From: Alloalcanivorax balearicus MACL04
Lineage (GTDB): Bacteria > Pseudomonadota > Gammaproteobacteria > Pseudomonadales > Alcanivoracaceae
Reading direction: 5' to 3'
Assembly: GCF_025532145.1 (NCBI RefSeq)
Contig: NZ_ARXS01000027.1
Span: 1 to 59,416 of the forward strand
Length of the DNA: 59,416 nucleotides
Positions 47,984 to 56,416 of this stretch are shown here, piece after piece (the first letter of the stretch is position 1; each line of letters opens with the position of its first letter). The position numbers were made by a program, and so were the translations under genes. The notes under the pieces are model-generated. The model was not told the origin of the DNA. It was given only the letters and a program-made list of their open reading frames with translations, and ran no database searches.

Positions 47984-48829
47984 TTGAATCCGACTCAAGA
48001 GATGGCCGCTTCGTCTCTGTTTTCAGAGCGCGATCTGCATTTTTCCGCCAACGATTTTCAAACCATTCGTACGCTGATTTACCAGCGCGCCGGCATTGTT
48101 TTGGCGGAACACAAGAAGGACATGGTTTACAGCCGTGTCGGTCGCCTGGTGCGTGCCCGGGGCCTGACCCGTTTCGCCGATTATCTGGCCGGCCTGGAAG
48201 CCAGTGGGCAGGGTGTCGAATGGCAGGCGTTCGTCAACGCGCTCACCACCAACCTGACCTCTTTTTTTCGTGAATCGCACCACTTTCCGGTTCTGGCCGA
48301 GCATGTCCGTGGCCGTCGTGATCCGGTCCGGGTATGGAGTGCCGCGGCGTCTACTGGCGAAGAGCCTTATTCCATCGTCATGACGTTACTGGAAACCCTG
48401 GGTGAGCACGCCAACGTGGAGGTGCTGGCCACCGATATCGACACCGAGGCCCTGGACCGGGCCCGGCGTGCCGTCTATCCGCTGGAGCAGGTGGCGCGCC
48501 TGGATGACCAGCGCATGCGGCGTTTTTTTCAGAAAGGCAGTGGCGCCCGGGCCGGCTATGCCCGGGTCAAACCCGCCCTGGTGGCGAAGGTGCGTTTTCA
48601 GGTGATGAACCTTGTCGCCCGGGACTGGCCCTCCGAGCACCGTTTCGATGCCATCTTCTGCCGTAACGTGATGATCTATTTCGATCGTGAAACCCAGACC
48701 CGGGTCTTGGGACGGCTGGCCGACCGGCTCAAACCTGACGGGCTGTTGTTCGCCGGCCACTCGGAAAACGTTTCCTACCTGAGCGATCGCTTTCGCTCCC
48801 GCGGTCAGACGGTGTACTCGCTGGCATGA
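47984..48829 (+). CDS. cheR: Chemotaxis methyltransferase CheR
   Basis: The product is 281 residues. An N-terminal helical domain (YQRAGIVLAEHKKDMVYSRV) precedes the SAM-binding domain (VWSAAASTGEEPYSIVMTLL, then VEVLATDIDTEALDRAR and IFCRNVMIYFD). It methylates receptor Glu residues. TTG at 47984 is preferred because GGGGAG lies just upstream; ATG at 47969 or 48002 are alternatives. Confidence 0.93.
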   Translation: MNPTQEMAASSLFSERDLHFSANDFQTIRTLIYQRAGIVLAEHKKDMVYSRVGRLVRARGLTRFADYLAGLEASGQGVEWQAFVNALTTNLTSFFRESHHFPVLAEHVRGRRDPVRVWSAAASTGEEPYSIVMTLLETLGEHANVEVLATDIDTEALDRARRAVYPLEQVARLDDQRMRRFFQKGSGARAGYARVKPALVAKVRFQVMNLVARDWPSEHRFDAIFCRNVMIYFDRETQTRVLGRLADRLKPDGLLFAGHSENVSYLSDRFRSRGQTVYSLA

Positions 48830-48862
48830 ACGTGGCGGTGGCGCTGCTTCGCCAATCCGGCC

Positions 48863-48889
48863 TCAAGCTTGGCGCGTCACGGCCGATAA
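48863..48889 (+). promoter_or_regulatory. Sigma-28 promoter of cheB
   Basis: TCAA, 15 bases, GCCGATAA lies in the 129-base gap between cheR and cheB, 69 bases before the cheB ATG. The -10 is a full match. Confidence 0.82.
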
Positions 48890-48958
48890 GCTAACCAGTA
48901 GGACTGTTGAACCAACGCCATTGCATTGTTTTCACCGTAACAGGGGCGGGTTTGGGCT

Positions 48959-50011
48959 ATGGAAAAAATTCGCGTGCTGTGCGTTGACGATTCCGCGCTG
49001 ATTCGTGATTTGATGCGCGAAATCATCAACCACCATCCCGATATGGAAGTGGTGGCGGTGGCGCCGGATCCCATTGTGGCGAGGGACCTGATCAAGCGGC
49101 ATAACCCGGATGTGTTGACGCTGGATGTGGAAATGCCACGCATGGACGGACTCGACTTTCTGGAGCGCCTGATGCGTCTGCGGCCGATGCCGGTGCTGAT
49201 GGTGTCGTCGTTGACTCAAGCCGGATCGGAAATCACCTTGCGTGCGTTGGAGCTGGGCGCGGTGGATTTCATCGAGAAGCCGTCATTGGGGATTCGCTCG
49301 GGCATGCTCGATTACAGCGAACTGATCGCGGAAAAAATTCGCGCCACGGCCCGCTCCCGACCTCGCCGCGTCAATGAGGCCCGGGTATCGCCGCCGAAGT
49401 TGAAGGCACCGATCATTTCCAGCGAAAAACTGGTGATTCTGGGGGCTTCCACGGGCGGAACCGAAGCGATTCGGGAAGTGCTGTCACCGCTGCCGCCAAA
49501 CAGTCCGGCGATTCTGATCGCGCAACATATGCCCGGTGGGTTCACCCGATCGTTTGCCGAACGGCTCAACCGGCTCTGCACGGTGACGGTAAAGGAGGGG
49601 GAACACGGAGAGCGGGTGCTGCCCGGTCACGTGTACATCGCGCCGGGGGACGCGCACATGCTGTTGGCCCGTAGCGGGGCGAACTATGTGATTCACCTTG
49701 ATCAGGGGCCGCCGGTGAATCGTCACCGGCCCTCCGTGGATGTGCTGTTCCGCTCCGCGGCGCAGCACGCCGGCCGCAACGCCATTGGCGTCTTGCTCAC
49801 CGGTATGGGCAAGGACGGTGCCGGGGGACTGCTTGCCATGCGTGAAGCCGGTGCCCACACCCTGGCCCAGGATCAGGACACCTCCCTGGTGTTCGGGATG
49901 CCTCGTGAAGCCATCGCTCTGGACGCGGCGATCGAAGTGCTGCCACTGGACCAGGTGGCGCCGCGTCTGATGGCACTGGCGGCCGCTTCCGGGCGGGCTC
50001 AGCGGGTATAG
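48959..50011 (+). CDS. cheB: Chemotaxis methylesterase CheB
   Basis: The product is 350 residues. The receiver domain has [13 protein letters not shown] and the phosphorylated Asp in [15 protein letters not shown]. The C-terminal esterase/deamidase has the Ser in [11 protein letters not shown], the His in [16 protein letters not shown] and the Asp in [10 protein letters not shown]. It demethylates receptors when phosphorylated by CheA. No cheD gene is present beside it. Confidence 0.96.
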   Translation: MEKIRVLCVDDSALIRDLMREIINHHPDMEVVAVAPDPIVARDLIKRHNPDVLTLDVEMPRMDGLDFLERLMRLRPMPVLMVSSLTQAGSEITLRALELGAVDFIEKPSLGIRSGMLDYSELIAEKIRATARSRPRRVNEARVSPPKLKAPIISSEKLVILGASTGGTEAIREVLSPLPPNSPAILIAQHMPGGFTRSFAERLNRLCTVTVKEGEHGERVLPGHVYIAPGDAHMLLARSGANYVIHLDQGPPVNRHRPSVDVLFRSAAQHAGRNAIGVLLTGMGKDGAGGLLAMREAGAHTLAQDQDTSLVFGMPREAIALDAAIEVLPLDQVAPRLMALAAASGRAQRV

Positions 50012-50044
50012 ACAGAACAACCTTGAAAAAAGGAAAGGCCGGCT

Positions 50045-51793
50045 ATGATGAAATTCGTGCGAAATATCAATATCAATACGGCGGTGGCCGGGGCTCTGAT
50101 TTGCTGTGCGCTTTTGATCAGCGGTCTCGCCGCCATTCGCATCCTGACCAACCAGATGGTGGATTCGTCGATCTCCACCCTCAATCAGGTCAACGTGCAG
50201 CAACTGAATCAAGTGGCCCGGGCCACAACCTTGTTGAACCAGGCCCGTATTGAAATGGATCTGGCCGCGGACTATCTGGATAACGGCATGCGGCTGGTGG
50301 CGGACAACCAGATTCAGCGGGTCAGTGGTTTCCTGGAGCGCGCCGAGCACCGGTTTCAGAATTTTCTCGATAGCCCGAAAACGGAGATGGGGGCGGCTCG
50401 CGCCGATGAGCTGGGCAGTGCTTTCCAGGAAGTGCTGCGGTTGGTGAAACTGCAATACGACTATCTGCAAAAAGCCGATTTGCGTACCTACCGTAATCTG
50501 CGCCAGGAATTGCTGACACCCAATGACAGTCTCAATGACAGTCTCACCGATTTCACCCGCTATGCGGACGAGCGCGGCCAGGAGGTCATGGGCCATTACC
50601 ACCAGCAGACCACCTTGTTCTCTTACATCGGCATCGGCATGCTGGTGCTCACCGGTATCATCATGGTGCTGGTGTATCTGATGTTGCGCGGTGTGGTGGT
50701 GAAACCGCTGAGCTGGGCGGTGGAGAATCTGCAACGGATCGCCCGCGCCGATCTGTCCGAGGACATCAAAGTGCCAGGCAACAATGAAATCGGCAAGCTG
50801 TTCAGCGCCATGGCGGAGATGCAGCACAGTCTCGGTAAGATCGTCACCGAGGTGCGTGAAAGCGGCAACGCCATTTATGTTGGCGCCTCCGAGATCGCCA
50901 GCGGCAACGCGGATCTGTCTTCCCGTACCGAACAGCAGGCTGCTTCCCTGGAAGAGACCGCCACCAGCATGGAACAGCTCACCGCCACGGTGAAGCAGAA
51001 TGCCGATAACGCCCGGCAGGCCAGCGGCCTGGCCAACGACGCCTCCGGCACCGCCGGTCGTGGCGGTACCGTGATGGAACGGGTGATCGGTACCATGCGC
51101 GGTATTTCCGACAGCTCCCGCAAGGTGGCGGAAATCACCAGCATGATCGACTCCATTGCCTTCCAGACCAACATCCTCGCGCTGAACGCCTCGGTGGAGG
51201 CGGCGCGCGCCGGTGAACAGGGGCGTGGTTTCGCGGTGGTGGCCGGTGAAGTGCGCAACCTGGCGGGCAACAGTGCCGATGCCGCCCGGCAAATCAAGGA
51301 GTTGATCGAGAGCTCCGTGTCCCAGGTGGATGAAGGCTCCCGTCTGGTGGAGGAGGCCGGGGAGACCATGCGGGAAGTGGTGGCCGCGGTGAAGCGGGTC
51401 ACTGACATCATGGATGAGATCTCTTCCGCCTCACAGGAACAGAGTGGGGGTATCGAGCAGGTCAGCCAGGCGGTAACGCAAATGGATGAAGTGACCCAGC
51501 AAAACGCGTCGCTGGTGCAGGAAGCCACCGCCGCCGCCGCGTCACTGGAAGAACAGGCCCGGCGTTTGGAAAAAGCGGTGGCCATCTTCCGTCTGCGGCC
51601 GGAACAGCCGGCCTCCTTGTCACTTTGGCGCAAACCGGAGCCGGGTGATGGCCCGAAAACCTCTGGGGAGATCGAGGGTGACGACGACAGCAGTACCAAG
51701 GCGGAAAAGTCGGTAACGGCGGAAGAAAAAATGAAAAAGGTGGTGCCGCGCCGCGAAGCGGTGACCACCGAGGATGACTGGGAAGAGTTCTGA
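50045..51793 (+). CDS. Chemoreceptor with helical-bundle sensor and CheR-docking tail
   Basis: The product is 582 residues. TM1 lies about 12-32 and TM2 about 191-214. The periplasmic part between them is predicted as a Tar-like four-helix bundle (about 158 residues). HAMP and a full signalling domain follow. After a charged linker the protein ends DDWEEF, an xWxxF pentapeptide of the NWETF kind that tethers CheR and CheB. The ligand is unknown. It lies between cheB and cheY. Confidence 0.9.
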   Translation: MMKFVRNININTAVAGALICCALLISGLAAIRILTNQMVDSSISTLNQVNVQQLNQVARATTLLNQARIEMDLAADYLDNGMRLVADNQIQRVSGFLERAEHRFQNFLDSPKTEMGAARADELGSAFQEVLRLVKLQYDYLQKADLRTYRNLRQELLTPNDSLNDSLTDFTRYADERGQEVMGHYHQQTTLFSYIGIGMLVLTGIIMVLVYLMLRGVVVKPLSWAVENLQRIARADLSEDIKVPGNNEIGKLFSAMAEMQHSLGKIVTEVRESGNAIYVGASEIASGNADLSSRTEQQAASLEETATSMEQLTATVKQNADNARQASGLANDASGTAGRGGTVMERVIGTMRGISDSSRKVAEITSMIDSIAFQTNILALNASVEAARAGEQGRGFAVVAGEVRNLAGNSADAARQIKELIESSVSQVDEGSRLVEEAGETMREVVAAVKRVTDIMDEISSASQEQSGGIEQVSQAVTQMDEVTQQNASLVQEATAAAASLEEQARRLEKAVAIFRLRPEQPASLSLWRKPEPGDGPKTSGEIEGDDDSSTKAEKSVTAEEKMKKVVPRREAVTTEDDWEEF

Positions 51794-51821
51794 CCGGAAT
51801 CAAGTAGCGGAGAGCACAATC

Positions 51822-52208
51822 GTGGACAAGAACATGAGTATTCTGGTGGTGGATGATTTTCCCACCATGCGCCGCATCATCCGCAGCCTGCTCAAGGAGC
51901 TGGGATTCGGCAATGTGGATGAAGCGGAGGATGGTCAGGAAGCCCTGACCAAGTTGCGTGGAGGTGGCTTTCAGTTCGTGGTGTCGGATTGGAACATGCC
52001 CAACCTGGACGGTCTGGAAATGCTCAAGCAGATTCGCGCCGACGGCGATCTGAACCACTTGCCGGTGTTGATGGTGACCGCGGAGGCGAAGAAGGAAAAC
52101 ATCATCGCCGCGGCCCAGGCCGGAGCCAACGGTTACATCGTCAAACCCTTTACCGCCGTCACGCTGGAAGAAAAGCTCAACAAGATCTTCGAGAAACTTG
52201 GCGCATAA
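51822..52208 (+). CDS. cheY: Chemotaxis response regulator CheY
   Basis: The product is 128 residues and very close to E. coli Che[21 protein letters not shown], the phosphorylated Asp56 in [32 protein letters not shown] and IVKPF. Phospho-CheY binds FliM and reverses the motor. GTG at 51822 gives the family length; ATG at 51834 is possible. Confidence 0.96.
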   Translation: MDKNMSILVVDDFPTMRRIIRSLLKELGFGNVDEAEDGQEALTKLRGGGFQFVVSDWNMPNLDGLEMLKQIRADGDLNHLPVLMVTAEAKKENIIAAAQAGANGYIVKPFTAVTLEEKLNKIFEKLGA

Positions 52209-52298
52209 CCCGTTACAAGCAGCATCCGGGAATGGTGGTGGCACACCGCCGGCCAGGGCCGGCAGGATGCCAGACCTCCCGAGGCAGGAGAAAGCAGC

Positions 52299-52955
52299 AT
52301 GAGCAACGAGGCCGGGCATATCAGCGAAGGGGCAGCCGGATCCGACGATCTGGTCCAGCGTATTGGCCAGCTTACCCGCATGTTGCGCGACAGCATGCGC
52401 GAACTGGGTCTGGATAAGGAAGTGGTCAAGGCGGCGGAGGCGATTCCCGATGCCCGGGCCCGCTTGAACTACGTGGCCACCATGACCGAGCAGGCGGCCG
52501 ACAGGGCGCTGAACGCCATTGATCGCGCACAGCCACTGCAGAATCAGATGGCCGCCCGTGCCGGTGATCTGGATCAGCGCTGGCAAACCTGGTTCCAGGA
52601 ACCCAAGGAACTGGACCAGGCCCGCGACCTGGTCAACGACACGCGAGCGTTTTTCGGCGAGGTGCCGGACCTGGCTCAGGCCACCAACAAGGAACTGTTG
52701 GAAATCATGATGGCTCAGGACTTCCAGGATCTCACCGGCCAGGTGATCAAGAAGATGATGGAAGTGATCCAGGAGGTGGAGCGGCAGTTGCTGCAAGTGC
52801 TGCTGGATAACGTTCCGGAAGGCCGGGAGCGTGATGACATGCAGCGTCGCCGCGACGAATCCCTGATCAATGGGCCGCAGATCGACGCCGCCAAGGAAGA
52901 CGTGGTCAGCAGCCAGGATCAGGTGGATTCCCTGCTGGATGAGCTGGGGTTCTGA
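52299..52955 (+). CDS. cheZ: CheY phosphatase CheZ
   Basis: The product is 218 residues (E. coli CheZ has 214). It is a long helical hairpin with the catalytic region [20 protein letters not shown], which contains the conserved Asp and Gln that dephosphorylate CheY. The C-terminal [12 protein letters not shown] is the CheY-binding tail. Its presence goes with the CheZ-type rather than the CheC/CheX-type system. Confidence 0.95.
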   Translation: MSNEAGHISEGAAGSDDLVQRIGQLTRMLRDSMRELGLDKEVVKAAEAIPDARARLNYVATMTEQAADRALNAIDRAQPLQNQMAARAGDLDQRWQTWFQEPKELDQARDLVNDTRAFFGEVPDLAQATNKELLEIMMAQDFQDLTGQVIKKMMEVIQEVERQLLQVLLDNVPEGRERDDMQRRRDESLINGPQIDAAKEDVVSSQDQVDSLLDELGF

Positions 52956-52980
52956 GGAATCTGCTTTCTGGCTTTGCCCT

Positions 52981-53055
52981 CTGTGGGAGCTCGCCTGCAA
53001 GCTCCCACAGAGGCTCCGTAGCGCTCTCTGTGGGAAGCGGGCTTGCTCGCGATTC
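52981..53055. repeat. REP-type palindrome R8
   Basis: CTGTGGGAGC at 52981 pairs with GCTCCCACAG ending at 53010. A diverged half-unit (CTGTGGGAAGCGGGCTTG) follows at 53028. It lies in the 200-base gap between cheZ and flhB, which holds no gene. A poor sigma-28-like GCCGACAA near 53112 was not accepted as a promoter. Confidence 0.82.
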
Positions 53056-53155
53056 TTTCGAATAACCCCCATTCCCTGCCTCTAATCCACCGTTAGCCGT
53101 GCCGCCGCTTTGCCGACAATGATGGGCCGAATACCCAGCCCTCCTTGACGGTGCC

Positions 53156-54313
53156 ATGGCGGACGATACCCAGGACCAGGAAAAGACCGAACCGGCCACT
53201 CCCCGACGATTGGAACAGGCGCGGGAAGAAGGCCAGGTGCCGCGTTCGCGGGAGCTGGCTACCTTTCTGTTGTTGTTCGCCGGGGTCGGGGGCCTGTGGG
53301 TCATGTCCGGCCCGTTGTTCGGCCAGCTCGGGCTGGTGATGGAGCAGTCCTTCCTGTTTGAGCGTCGCCAGGCGCTGGATACCGGCCCGATGCTCGGCCA
53401 CGCGGCGGATCTGGGGGTGCGAACCCTGGTGGCGCTGGTACCGCTGTTCCTGACGCTGCTGGTAGTGGCGTTGGTGGCGCCGATGCTCACTGGCGGCTGG
53501 TCCATGAGCGCCAAGGCGCTGCAACCGAAATTCTCCAAACTCAATCCGATCGCGGGCCTGAAACGCATGTTTTCCAGCCAGGCGCTGGCGGAGCTGGCCA
53601 AGGCGTTGGCCAAATCGATATTGGTGGGAGGCGTGGCGGTGTTTTTCCTGTTACGCCACAAAGGAGAATTCATGGCGTTGATGGAGCAGCCGTTACGTCT
53701 GGCGATGACCAATGCGCTGACGCTGGCCGCTTCCGCCAGTGGTTTGATGGTGCTGACGCTGCTGGTGGCCGTGCTGATCGATGTGCCTTACCAGCTCTGG
53801 AGTCACGCCAAGAAGCTGCGTATGAGCAAGGAAGAGATCAAACGCGAACACAAGGAAAGCGAGGGGGATCCGCAACTCAAGGCGCGTATCCGTTCGCAGC
53901 AGCAGAGCGTGGCGCGCCAGCGCATGATGAGCAAGGTGCCCGAGGCGGACGTGATCGTCACCAACCCCAGCCATTTCGCCGTGGCCCTGCGTTACCAGGA
54001 AGGCCTCATGTCCGCGCCGCGGGTGGTGGCCAAAGGGGCGGATCAGGTAGCGGCGCGCATTCGCGCTTTGGGCGAGGAACACCGGGTGCCGTTGCTGGAA
54101 GCGCCGCCGTTGGCGCGTGCCCTGTATCGTCACGTGGATCTGGACCAGGAAATCCCCGCCGCTTTGTACACCGCCGTGGCGGAGGTGTTGGTCTGGGCGT
54201 TCCGTCTCAAGAGTGCCCGCGGCAGTGGTGAAGCGTCTCCGGAGCCACCACGGGATTTGCCGGTGCCGGATGAGCTGGCGGTGCCCGCCGCCGATCAAGG
54301 GAGCGTGTCATGA
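53156..54313 (+). CDS. flhB: Flagellar export switch protein FlhB
   Basis: The product is 385 residues. The N-terminus EKTEPATPRRLEQAREEGQV, four membrane helices and a cytoplasmic domain are typical. The self-cleavage loop reads N270-P271-S272-H273, where almost all FlhB proteins have NPTH. The rest of the loop (DVIVTN...FAVALRY) is normal. FlhB sets export specificity together with FliK. It overlaps flhA by 4 bases. Confidence 0.95.
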   Translation: MADDTQDQEKTEPATPRRLEQAREEGQVPRSRELATFLLLFAGVGGLWVMSGPLFGQLGLVMEQSFLFERRQALDTGPMLGHAADLGVRTLVALVPLFLTLLVVALVAPMLTGGWSMSAKALQPKFSKLNPIAGLKRMFSSQALAELAKALAKSILVGGVAVFFLLRHKGEFMALMEQPLRLAMTNALTLAASASGLMVLTLLVAVLIDVPYQLWSHAKKLRMSKEEIKREHKESEGDPQLKARIRSQQQSVARQRMMSKVPEADVIVTNPSHFAVALRYQEGLMSAPRVVAKGADQVAARIRALGEEHRVPLLEAPPLARALYRHVDLDQEIPAALYTAVAEVLVWAFRLKSARGSGEASPEPPRDLPVPDELAVPAADQGSVS

Positions 54314-56394
54314 TCGGATCGCTGCTGGGAACGGGAGGCCGTTTATCGGTGAAGAACGTGCCGATGAAGATCATGGCCGGTCCGGTATTGATCCTGCTGG
54401 TCATGTCCATGCTGATCCTGCCGCTGCCGCCGTTCGCGCTGGATCTGTTCTTTACCTTCAATATCGCCCTGGCGGTGATGGTGCTGCTGGTCAGCATGTT
54501 CACCCTCAACTCCCTGGACTTCTCCGCCTTTCCATCGGTGCTGCTGTTCACCACCCTGATGCGGTTGTCGCTGAACGTGGCCTCCACCCGGGTGGTGTTG
54601 ATGGATGGACACGAGGGTGGCGACGCCGCCGGTAAGGTGATCGAGGCGTTCGGTCAGTTTCTGGTGGGCGGCAACTTCGCCGTTGGCCTGGTGGTGTTTC
54701 TGATCCTGGTGGTGATCAACTTCGTGGTGATCACCAAAGGCGCCGGGCGCATCGCCGAGGTGGGCGCGCGCTTCACCCTCGACGCCATGCCTGGCAAACA
54801 AATGGCCATCGATGCCGACCTCAACGCCGGTCTGATCGGTGAGGAGGAAGCCCGCCGCCGCCGTGCCGATGTGGCCAAGGAAGCGGATTTTTACGGTTCC
54901 ATGGACGGTGCCAGCAAGTTCGTTCGCGGCGACGCCGTGGCCGGGCTGGTGATCATGGTGGTGAACGTGCTCGGCGGTTTGTTGATCGGCATGCTGCAGC
55001 ACGACATGAGCTTCGCCGAAGCGGGCCGCACCTATGCGCTGCTGACCATCGGTGACGGCCTGGTGGCACAGATTCCGGCGCTGGTGATCTCCACCGCCGC
55101 CGGTGTCACCGTGTCGCGGGTTAACACCGATCAGGATATCGGCGAGCAGATCATCGACCAGTTGCTGGTCAATCCCAAGGTAATGTTCCTGGCCGCCGGC
55201 GTGATGGGGCTGCTGGGGCTGGTGCCGGGGATGCCGAACTTGGTGTTCCTGTTGTTCACTCTGGCGCTGGGGGGGCTTGCCTGGTATCTGATCCGGCGGC
55301 GCGACCGCAACCTGGCGGAACAACACATCGAGGCCGCGGCGGCGCCGGAGCCGGAAGCGCCGGAGGCTACCTGGGACGATGTGCGGCTGATCGATACCCT
55401 TGGTCTGGAAGTGGGGCACCGTCTGATCCCGCTGGTGGATCATCGGCAACACGGTGAGTTGCTCGGCCGCATCAAGAGCGTGCGCAAGAAGTTCGCTCAG
55501 GAGGTGGGCTTTTTGCCGCCGGTGGTGCACATCCGCGACAACCTGGAGTTGGATGCCAACAGCTATGTGATCACCCTCAAGGGGGCGGAAGTGGGACGCG
55601 GCCAGGCTTTCCCCGGCCAGTGGCTGGCCATCGATCCCGGTCAGGTATCCGGCACCCTGGAAGGACGCGCCACCCACGACCCGGCCTTCGGCCTGCCGGC
55701 GGTATGGATCGACGAATCCCAGCGGGAACGGGCCCAGGTGTACGGCTACACGGTGGTGGACGCCGGCACCGTGGTGGCCACTCACTTCAATCATCTGTTG
55801 CACCGTTACGGCGCGGAAATGCTGGGGCGCAAGGAAGTTCAGCAGTTGCTGGACAAACTGGGCGAAGAGCAGAAGGCGCTGGTGGAAGAGGTGGTGCCCA
55901 AGGCCGTGTCGCTGACCACGCTGCAACGCATTCTGCAAAACCTGCTGGACGAGGACGTGCCGATCCGCGATCTGGGCACCATCCTCGATGCCCTGGCCGA
56001 GCCGGGCAATGCTCAGACCGATGCGGAAGAACTGACCGCCCGGGTACGCGTGGCCCTGGGCCGGGCGATTACCGATCGGTGGTTCCCCGCCACCGGTGAG
56101 CTGACGGTGATTGGCCTCGACGCCGGTCTCGAACAGGTGCTCGAACAAGCGCTCAACGGCGGTGGTGCGCTGGAGCCCGGTCTGGCGGATACGCTGATGA
56201 AGCAGGCCGGCGCCGCCCTGGAGCGGCAGGAGAATGCTGGCTTGCCGCCGGTGCTGGTGGTGGTGCCGGCCTTGCGTGGCCTGCTGGCCCGTTTCCTGCG
56301 CCGCCGCCTGCGTCACCTTGTGGTGCTGTCCCAGGCGGAAATCCCCGATGACCGTACCTTGCGCGTCACCGAACTGATCGGAATGCAGCCATGA
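54310..56394 (+). CDS. flhA: Flagellar export gate protein FlhA
   Basis: The product is 694 residues, the same size as E. coli FlhA (692). About eight membrane helices come first, with the family signature RMSLNVASTRVVLMDGHEGG and GARFTLDAMPGKQMAIDADL. The large cytoplasmic domain (about 350-694) receives chaperone-substrate complexes and FliJ. Cleavage or signal features are absent, as expected. Confidence 0.97.
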   Translation: MIGSLLGTGGRLSVKNVPMKIMAGPVLILLVMSMLILPLPPFALDLFFTFNIALAVMVLLVSMFTLNSLDFSAFPSVLLFTTLMRLSLNVASTRVVLMDGHEGGDAAGKVIEAFGQFLVGGNFAVGLVVFLILVVINFVVITKGAGRIAEVGARFTLDAMPGKQMAIDADLNAGLIGEEEARRRRADVAKEADFYGSMDGASKFVRGDAVAGLVIMVVNVLGGLLIGMLQHDMSFAEAGRTYALLTIGDGLVAQIPALVISTAAGVTVSRVNTDQDIGEQIIDQLLVNPKVMFLAAGVMGLLGLVPGMPNLVFLLFTLALGGLAWYLIRRRDRNLAEQHIEAAAAPEPEAPEATWDDVRLIDTLGLEVGHRLIPLVDHRQHGELLGRIKSVRKKFAQEVGFLPPVVHIRDNLELDANSYVITLKGAEVGRGQAFPGQWLAIDPGQVSGTLEGRATHDPAFGLPAVWIDESQRERAQVYGYTVVDAGTVVATHFNHLLHRYGAEMLGRKEVQQLLDKLGEEQKALVEEVVPKAVSLTTLQRILQNLLDEDVPIRDLGTILDALAEPGNAQTDAEELTARVRVALGRAITDRWFPATGELTVIGLDAGLEQVLEQALNGGGALEPGLADTLMKQAGAALERQENAGLPPVLVVVPALRGLLARFLRRRLRHLVVLSQAEIPDDRTLRVTELIGMQP

Positions 56395-56416
56395 ACACCG
56401 ATGAAGGAAGAGGGCC

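Noticed and set aside
48830-48958. Small cheD gene between cheR and cheB
   Set aside because: The gap is 129 bases and contains a sigma-28 promoter; it is too short for CheD and shows no match.
49484-51292. 602-codon minus-strand frame opposite cheB and the receptor
   Set aside because: Same cause: a mirror of conserved plus-strand genes with no plausible protein features.
53100-53155. Sigma-28 promoter before flhB
   Set aside because: GCCGACAA is present, but the base set 15 upstream reads TTAG rather than TAAA, and flhB is normally a class II gene.
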